Positions 18,731-22,025 of a stretch of DNA of 22,025 nt are shown here, piece by piece. The notes under the pieces were generated by a model, which was given only the letters and a program-made list of their open reading frames with translations, was not told where the DNA came from and ran no database searches. Position numbers and translations under genes: made by a program. The stretch is from a virus. Each line of letters starts with the position of its first letter. Position 1 is the first letter of the stretch. The stretch spans positions 1 through 22,025 of the IMG/VR virus record IMGVR_UViG_3300042352_000270; one strand, written 5' to 3'.

Positions 18731-18921
18731 ATGAATGGATCGGTTGCGATAAATGTAATTCAGTAGTACCTGCAATGTATTTAGTTAAGATGGTCAGCGG
18801 CGAGCTTGCTTTCTGTGGTCATCATTTTAACAAGTTTAAGCCAGGCCTTGACAAGGTCTCGTATGAAGTGATAGAATTGAATAAGGCAGAAGTAATACCT
18901 CAACTAGAAACGGCGGAATAA
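18727..18921 (+). CDS. DUF7455-like zinc-ribbon protein
   Basis: This 64-residue protein has C7-x2-C10 (CDKC) and, after a beta hairpin (MYLVKMVSGELAFC), C30-x-H-H (FCGHH), the pattern of the short actinobacterial DUF7455 proteins (CDRC ... LFCGHH). It should bind one zinc. The function of the family is unknown. This is one of the better clues to an actinobacterial host. Confidence 0.75.
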   Translation: MNEWIGCDKCNSVVPAMYLVKMVSGELAFCGHHFNKFKPGLDKVSYEVIELNKAEVIPQLETAE

Positions 18922-18922
18922 A

Positions 18923-19288
18923 ATGGGCGACAGAGCAAACTTTGGATTTAAAGATTCTAAAGGCGATACACTATATCTATATGGACACTGGGCGGGCTAT
19001 GACATGCTAGCAAAACTAGCCAATGCTGTAAGCGCTGCAGAGCCAAGGTGGCAGGACCCTTCATATGCAACACGTATTGCTATCTCTAATTTAGTTGGAG
19101 ATGAGTGGGCCCAAACAACTGGATGGGGCCTTAGCATTAATCACATCCTAGACAACGAGCACAAGATTCCTGTAATCAATTGGGCCACACAAACGTTTAC
19201 ACTGTATGAAGAGGACCTCCAAACAGTTGTATTTACTTTATCATTAGCCGCATTTGTCGATAAATATAGTAGGCTAGTTATGGTATAA
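18923..19288 (+). CDS. MGDRAN-type conserved phage hypothetical
   Basis: This is a 121-residue protein. MGDRANFGFKDSKGDTLYLYGHWAGYDM and later ATRIAISNLVGDEWAQTTGWGLSINHILDNEHKIPVINW match a pattern I recall from many phages (MGDRANV ... LYGHWAG ... TGxGIS ... DNEYP). No function is established. It begins 1 nt after the previous stop and ends before a strong terminator. Confidence 0.75.
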   Translation: MGDRANFGFKDSKGDTLYLYGHWAGYDMLAKLANAVSAAEPRWQDPSYATRIAISNLVGDEWAQTTGWGLSINHILDNEHKIPVINWATQTFTLYEEDLQTVVFTLSLAAFVDKYSRLVMV

Positions 19289-19294
19289 TTAAAC

Positions 19295-19316
19295 CAGGAC
19301 CTATGGTCTTGTTTTT
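19295..19316 (+). terminator. Intrinsic terminator
   Basis: CAGGACC-TAT-GGTCTTG (7-bp stem, one G-U), then TTTTT (19312-19316), 6 nt after the operon's last stop. Confidence 0.8.
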
Positions 19317-19412
19317 AATGAAGAATGAAATGGTGCATCTATTAGTCTACGGGCCAGGTGCTAAGTAAAGCGGTTTATTTCTTTCGTTGGAAATCTAGCA
19401 GCCATATTCATA
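19317..19412. other. Unassigned gap between two terminators
   Basis: No gene is supported; the only plus-strand ORF is 16 codons. A short ATTTC/GAAAT hairpin (19377-19394 region) resembles a T arm and GCAGCCA a tRNA end, but no tRNA fold could be drawn. It may be a decayed RNA gene. Confidence 0.3.
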
Positions 19413-19454
19413 CCCCCTAGTCAGCTTCAACTCTGATCCTAGGGGGATTCTTTT
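19413..19454 (+). terminator. Strong second terminator
   Basis: CCCCCTAG (19413-19420) pairs with CTAGGGGG (19439-19446), followed by ATTCTTTT. With the terminator at 19295 this isolates the two operons. Confidence 0.65.
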
Positions 19455-19455
19455 G

Positions 19456-19517
19456 CCCGCAAAGACTTGAGGGTAGCATATTTGTTTTACGACTGTCAAT
19501 TATATTCCCTGGAATTT
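19456..19517 (+). other. Three-block element E6
   Basis: CCCGCAA (19456), TTACGAC (19487, +31), CCCTGGAATTT (19507, +20), followed 2 nt later by an imperfect CRP-like site. Confidence 0.65.
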
Positions 19518-19519
19518 GC

Positions 19520-19562
19520 TGTGATATCGACCACAATGATCAAAAATGTGGTGTGACTCACA
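19520..19562 (+). promoter_or_regulatory. Two imperfect CRP-like sites
   Basis: TGTGA-N6-CCACA (19520-19535) and TGTGG-N6-TCACA (19547-19562), one mismatch each, centred near -81 and -54 from promoter 13. Confidence 0.45.
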
Positions 19563-19580
19563 CCCATTTGCTATTCCATT

Positions 19581-19602
19581 TGTCAGTGGTCTAGTCTATA
19601 AT
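19581..19602 (+). promoter_or_regulatory. TGTCAG promoter 13
   Basis: TGTCAG 19581-19586, N10, TATAAT (19597-19602). Confidence 0.8.
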
Positions 19603-19630
19603 TAGAACATATCAACGAAAGGATATTCAT

Positions 19631-20404
19631 ATGCCAAATTGGGTGTATAACACATTAACAATCCAAGGTCCGAAGGACCAAGTAGATTCAATTAAAGATA
19701 GATTGAATGCTCCATTTACTCTAGCACAAGAGACATTCGGTATGGGTGATATTAGTTCTATGGGCTTTCCTACTAAGATTGAACAGGTATCTTATTCTAA
19801 TCCCGTTTTTTCTTTCTTCAACATTCATTCATATAAGGATGACGGAATTACTGATGAGGAATATGCCTGCCAGCCAACACGTTCAGGTGCAGATACAAAA
19901 GACCCTGATTGGTTTGCACAAGAAATTGCTCACGCTAAAACTCAGAAGGATTGGTATTCTTGGAATAACACCAACTGGGGAACTAAATGGGATGTAGCCG
20001 TCCGTGACGGAGATGAGTATCCAAATACAGAATTACTTGAATATAAGTCAGATGGCGATGACAACTGGGTTGTATATAAGTATGAGACTGCATGGTCACC
20101 TGCTGTAACTATTCTAACTAAACTATCATTACTTGTTCCTAACTGTGTTCTAACTTTAGAATACGAGGAGGAAACAGGCTGGGGTGGGGAGTATGAGATT
20201 GTTCGTGGTGATGTAAAAGAATTAGTTGAATGGGAGAATCGTTGCTATGCATGCCAATCTTATGACACATTAAGTTACTGCGAAGATGACTGTGGAGAAT
20301 TCTGCTCAGAATGTAGCCAAGGTTCTTGGCAAGATGAAGAGGCTATGAAAAAATGTCAGACCCACATGGTATTATTGGAATCTACAGAAAAGGTGGAAGC
20401 ATGA
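19631..20404 (+). CDS. YubB/DUF1281 ferredoxin-like protein with Cys-rich tail
   Basis: This is a 257-residue protein. MPNWVYNTLTIQGPKDQVDSIKDRL is the typical opening of the YubB ferredoxin-like (DUF1281, Api92-like) family, and SWNNTNWGTKWDVAV with WSPAVTILTKLS and EETGWGGEYEI are its later conserved strands. The last ~55 residues add CYACQSYDTLSYCEDDCGEFCSEC, a putative zinc-binding tail. Function of the family is unknown. The start follows ACGAAAGG. Promoter 14 is encoded in its last codons. Confidence 0.85.
   Translation: MPNWVYNTLTIQGPKDQVDSIKDRLNAPFTLAQETFGMGDISSMGFPTKIEQVSYSNPVFSFFNIHSYKDDGITDEEYACQPTRSGADTKDPDWFAQEIAHAKTQKDWYSWNNTNWGTKWDVAVRDGDEYPNTELLEYKSDGDDNWVVYKYETAWSPAVTILTKLSLLVPNCVLTLEYEEETGWGGEYEIVRGDVKELVEWENRCYACQSYDTLSYCEDDCGEFCSECSQGSWQDEEAMKKCQTHMVLLESTEKVEA
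20354..20375 (+). promoter_or_regulatory. TGTCAG promoter 14, intragenic
   Basis: TGTCAG 20354-20359, N10 containing ACCC, TATTAT (20370-20375), inside the end of the DUF1281-like gene; predicted start about 19 nt before the next ATG. Confidence 0.6.
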
Positions 20405-20550
20405 CAAAAACAGAAGTATTTAATGAAGTAATTAATACAATCTATCAAGACAACTTTGGCCATGTAGATTTTATGGATAATATGGGTGGAGATTGTGATT
20501 GCAATATTCATAATGTACTAAACTATTTACATGAATACGAGGTGGATTAA
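20401..20550 (+). CDS. Unknown 49-residue acidic protein
   Basis: The ATG at 20401 follows AAGGTGG and overlaps the previous TGA (ATGA); the frame from 20353 crosses promoter 14. MTKTEVFNEVINTIYQDNFG then GGDCDCNIHNVLNYLHEYEV. The CDC-x-x-H group may bind metal. Ends by TAATG. No family is recognised. Confidence 0.65.
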   Translation: MTKTEVFNEVINTIYQDNFGHVDFMDNMGGDCDCNIHNVLNYLHEYEVD

Positions 20551-20735
20551 TGCTAGGTTATGAAATGTCTGATATCAATGAGATGATTAATGCTGTACAT
20601 GACGCTAAGTTATTCTACATTAGGACCCCGTCCGATTTGATCGACAAGGAGCCATTAGTTAAAAGCTTGGAAAAGACAAATGATTTCTTACAAGGCCTGT
20701 GGGCAGAAGGGTATTTTGATGGCTACCAAGACTAG
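20550..20735 (+). CDS. Unknown 61-residue protein
   Basis: Starts by TAATG. MLGYEMSDINEMINAVHDAK... helical, ending in GLWAEGYFDGYQD. No family is recognised. Confidence 0.65.
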   Translation: MLGYEMSDINEMINAVHDAKLFYIRTPSDLIDKEPLVKSLEKTNDFLQGLWAEGYFDGYQD

Positions 20736-20955
20736 TACATTTCTAGAGTATATGAAGTTACATCTAATTAGTTTAGAACAAGATTCTGAACGGGTTCAAG
20801 AAGAAATGTCTCAGTTTGAATATAACATGGATTCAAAGGACTATCAGTCATTAGAGATTGAAGACATATCTTTAAATGGACAGATTATAGCAACCAGGCA
20901 TTTATTGTCAGTGGCTACTGATATAATGAACTCTTCTAGCGAAAGGTATGAATAA
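20719..20955 (+). CDS. Unknown 78-residue coiled-coil-like protein
   Basis: The ATG at 20719 has AGAAGGG at good spacing and overlaps the previous gene by 17 nt; the frame from 20680 lacks such a site. MATKTSTFLEYMKLHLISLE and the following charged residues likely form a helical hairpin. Its last codons (LLSVATDIMN) are promoter 15. No family is recognised. Confidence 0.65.
   Translation: MATKTSTFLEYMKLHLISLEQDSERVQEEMSQFEYNMDSKDYQSLEIEDISLNGQIIATRHLLSVATDIMNSSSERYE
20906..20927 (+). promoter_or_regulatory. TGTCAG promoter 15, intragenic
   Basis: TGTCAG 20906-20911, N10, perfect TATAAT (20922-20927), followed by AGCGAAAGG before the next ATG at 20955. Confidence 0.75.
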
Positions 20956-21242
20956 TGCAATTTTATCCAGAAGTAGAGGAAGACCCTGTGCTCCCTCCCC
21001 ACTTGCAACGTTTGGTTAATGCAGGTGTTAGTGGATTAGATATAATGCACGGTGAACTAAAGAATCTAATGTTAATTGCTGAGCAAGACTTAGCAAGCGC
21101 ATTAGAGCAGGAGGAGTTGTCTGAAGAGGCAATGGATTCTATGGTCCGAACAGAATGTGAAGGGCGCCTAGATATGCTGGTAGAACTGTATCAACTAACA
21201 TATGATTTATCATTTGCGATAGGAGCACGAGATGAAGCCTGA
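20955..21242 (+). CDS. Unknown 95-residue acidic helical protein
   Basis: Starts by TAATG with GAAAGG upstream and promoter 15 inside the previous gene. MQFYPEVEEDPVLPPHLQRL then long acidic helices. Overlaps the next gene by 11 nt. No family is recognised. Confidence 0.7.
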   Translation: MQFYPEVEEDPVLPPHLQRLVNAGVSGLDIMHGELKNLMLIAEQDLASALEQEELSEEAMDSMVRTECEGRLDMLVELYQLTYDLSFAIGARDEA

Positions 21243-21549
21243 AGATAAAGATAAACTAAACAAATGTCTAGAGATTCTTGACACCACCGACCTTGGCTTA
21301 TCTATGGTTTGGCTATGGACGTGGTCGACCATTAATAACATCCTAGAGGATGAGACATATAAAGCCAAGGTAACCCAAGACCAGATGTGGGAACACCTGT
21401 GCGAGGCTGTAGAGGCTGGACACGGGTTCTCCCTGGAATACGGGGCAGAGCAACATCAAGACGATGTGCTTGAATGGATGACTAATCGTGACTACATTGT
21501 AGATACAATGTTTGAAGATGATGAGGAGGACGAAGATGAAGATGAGTGA
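21232..21549 (+). CDS. Unknown 105-residue protein with poly-acidic tail
   Basis: AGGAG lies 6-7 nt before the ATG. Trp-rich centre (MVWLWTWSTIN), a QMWEHLCEAVEAGHGFSLEY segment, and a C-terminal FEDDEEDEDEDE tail. The tail's GAGGAGG-rich codons double as the ribosome binding site of the next gene. No family is recognised. Confidence 0.7.
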   Translation: MKPEDKDKLNKCLEILDTTDLGLSMVWLWTWSTINNILEDETYKAKVTQDQMWEHLCEAVEAGHGFSLEYGAEQHQDDVLEWMTNRDYIVDTMFEDDEEDEDEDE

Positions 21550-21679
21550 TGAGTACATTAACGATCAATTAAATAAAGCCCAAAAGCTTTTGTGGGGTGG
21601 GTCAGAAACAGAAAACATCGAGGCCCATAACATCATTGCTAAATTAATTAAAGATAGAGTAGAACAGGTAGGACTATGA
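21536..21679 (+). CDS. Unknown 47-residue protein
   Basis: The ATG at 21536 is 6 nt from AGGAGG (21524-21529); an in-frame ATG at 21542 is less well spaced. MKMSDEYINDQLNKAQKLLW and a helix follow. Overlaps both neighbours. No family is recognised. Confidence 0.6.
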   Translation: MKMSDEYINDQLNKAQKLLWGGSETENIEAHNIIAKLIKDRVEQVGL

Positions 21680-21870
21680 GCAATCAATACAAAGTCTATG
21701 GCGATGTAGTACAGGAGTATTACATTGTTATCACCGCCGAGAATCGTGATGAGGCTTGGTATGCTGCGGAGGCAACTCCGAAATCAGAATGGAAGAAACT
21801 TCCTGCTCGCAACAAGGGAAACCTTATCGAGCCCTATAACATCGAAGAACTAGAACTTACAACTAAATAA
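21676..21870 (+). CDS. Small conserved phage-type hypothetical
   Basis: This is a 64-residue protein. YKVYGDVVQEYYIVITAENRDEAWYAAE follows the pattern of a widespread small phage family (Y-x-V ... V-x-A-x-x-x-x-E-A-x-x-x-A), a beta hairpin plus helix. No function is known. Starts by ATGA overlap; last gene of its operon before E7. Confidence 0.65.
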   Translation: MSNQYKVYGDVVQEYYIVITAENRDEAWYAAEATPKSEWKKLPARNKGNLIEPYNIEELELTTK

Positions 21871-21873
21871 AGA

Positions 21874-21920
21874 TAGCATGGGCCGTTATGGACAATTCGG
21901 ACATAACGGTCATTATGCTA
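21874..21920. terminator. Large two-part hairpin after the operon
   Basis: TAGCAT (21874-21879) pairs with ATGCTA (21915-21920), and inside it CCGTTATG (21883-21890) pairs with CATAACGG (21902-21909). The loop holds most of an AATTCGGACAT motif (21894-21904). No T-tract, so it may be an operator or RNA structure rather than a terminator. Confidence 0.5.
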
Positions 21921-21944
21921 AGGGACACGGGCAAAAATATTGCT

Positions 21945-21974
21945 TTACGACCCTATTTACAAATCCCCGAAATT
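21945..21974 (+). other. Partial three-block element E7
   Basis: TTACGAC (21945) and CCCCGAAATT (21965, +20). The first block is degenerate (CGGGCAAAAA near 21928). The last block abuts the -10 of the next promoter. Confidence 0.5.
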
Positions 21975-21984
21975 CGGATATAAT
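21956..21984 (+). promoter_or_regulatory. SigA-type promoter for the next operon
   Basis: TTTACA (21956-21961), 17 nt, TATAAT (21979-21984). No TGTCAG box, unlike all upstream promoters in this region. Confidence 0.7.
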
Positions 21985-22020
21985 ATATATAACAACTCGA
22001 TCTAGAAAGGATCAAATCAA

Positions 22021-22025
22021 ATGAC
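22021..22025 (+). CDS. Start of a gene cut by the window edge
   Basis: ATGAC after CTAGAAAGG at the usual spacing and downstream of the SigA-type promoter. Only the first codon and two bases are visible. Confidence 0.6.

Noticed and set aside
19283-19288. TATAAT at the end of the MGDRAN gene as a promoter
   Set aside because: No TGTCAG box or -35 at a workable distance, and an intrinsic terminator follows at once.
19336-19407. Possible tRNA between two terminators
   Set aside because: It ends in GCAGCCA and has a short T-arm-like hairpin, but acceptor, D and anticodon stems cannot be formed.
19746-19997. ORF of 83 codons inside the DUF1281-like gene
   Set aside because: Out-of-frame shadow of a recognised family protein.

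Overview
The window is part of a tailed bacteriophage genome. The left part carries tail and fibre genes, a holin-like protein, a B12-dependent ribonucleotide reductase and a secreted muralytic enzyme. The right part carries dozens of very small, tightly packed genes, a tRNA-Asp, a DUF932/TIGR03299-type protein and a YubB (DUF1281)-like protein. The DNA is AT-rich by eye. A DUF7455-like zinc ribbon, an adenosylcobalamin ribonucleotide reductase, HGIAD-type Ala-rich tail fibre repeats and a candidate leaderless start point to an actinobacterial host, perhaps a low-GC freshwater actinobacterium. That host assignment is inference.

Layout. Positions 1-6328 (minus strand): an Ala-rich tail fibre (cut by the window edge), two small tail proteins, a large fibre/appendage protein, a collagen-like protein, a baseplate-type protein, a holin-like protein and, at the head of the block, ribonucleotide reductase. 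Positions 6458-7829 (plus): a SigA-type promoter, the lysin and four small genes. Positions 7826-7943: a compact promoter-hairpins-terminator unit without an ORF, a probable small RNA. Positions 7938-10578 (minus): a 2OG-Fe(II) oxygenase, a small unknown, a sulfotransferase-like protein with a C-terminal zinc ribbon, a gap with possible structured RNA, and a JmjC/cupin-type oxygenase. Positions 10674-22025 (plus): the small-gene region.

The small-gene region has an unusually regular control system. Fifteen promoters share the rigid form TGTCAG-N10-TANNNT, often with TG before the -10, and mostly feed a GAAAGG-type ribosome binding site. The box lies about 6 bp too close to the -10 for a normal -35, so it looks like an activator or phage-factor site. 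Many of these promoters have an upstream CRP/GlxR-like palindrome TGTGA-N6-TCACA (eight perfect copies) and some have an AATTCGGACAT motif. Seven operon junctions carry a three-block element, CCCGCAA / TTACGAC / CCCTGGAATTT, with almost invariant spacing (29 and 20 nt between block starts). Two copies include DnaA-box sequences TTATCCACA. At least four TGTCAG promoters sit inside coding sequence. One starts transcription at or next to an ATG (leaderless), and another, with its own CRP palindrome, drives an in-frame internal start.

The left, presumably late, genes mostly use AGGAGG-type ribosome binding sites and show no TGTCAG promoter; the right genes mostly use GAAAGG. This suggests that TGTCAG defines one temporal class (early or middle) and that the host's CRP state feeds into it. 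Many adjacent genes overlap by ATGA or TAATG, so translation is probably coupled within operons.
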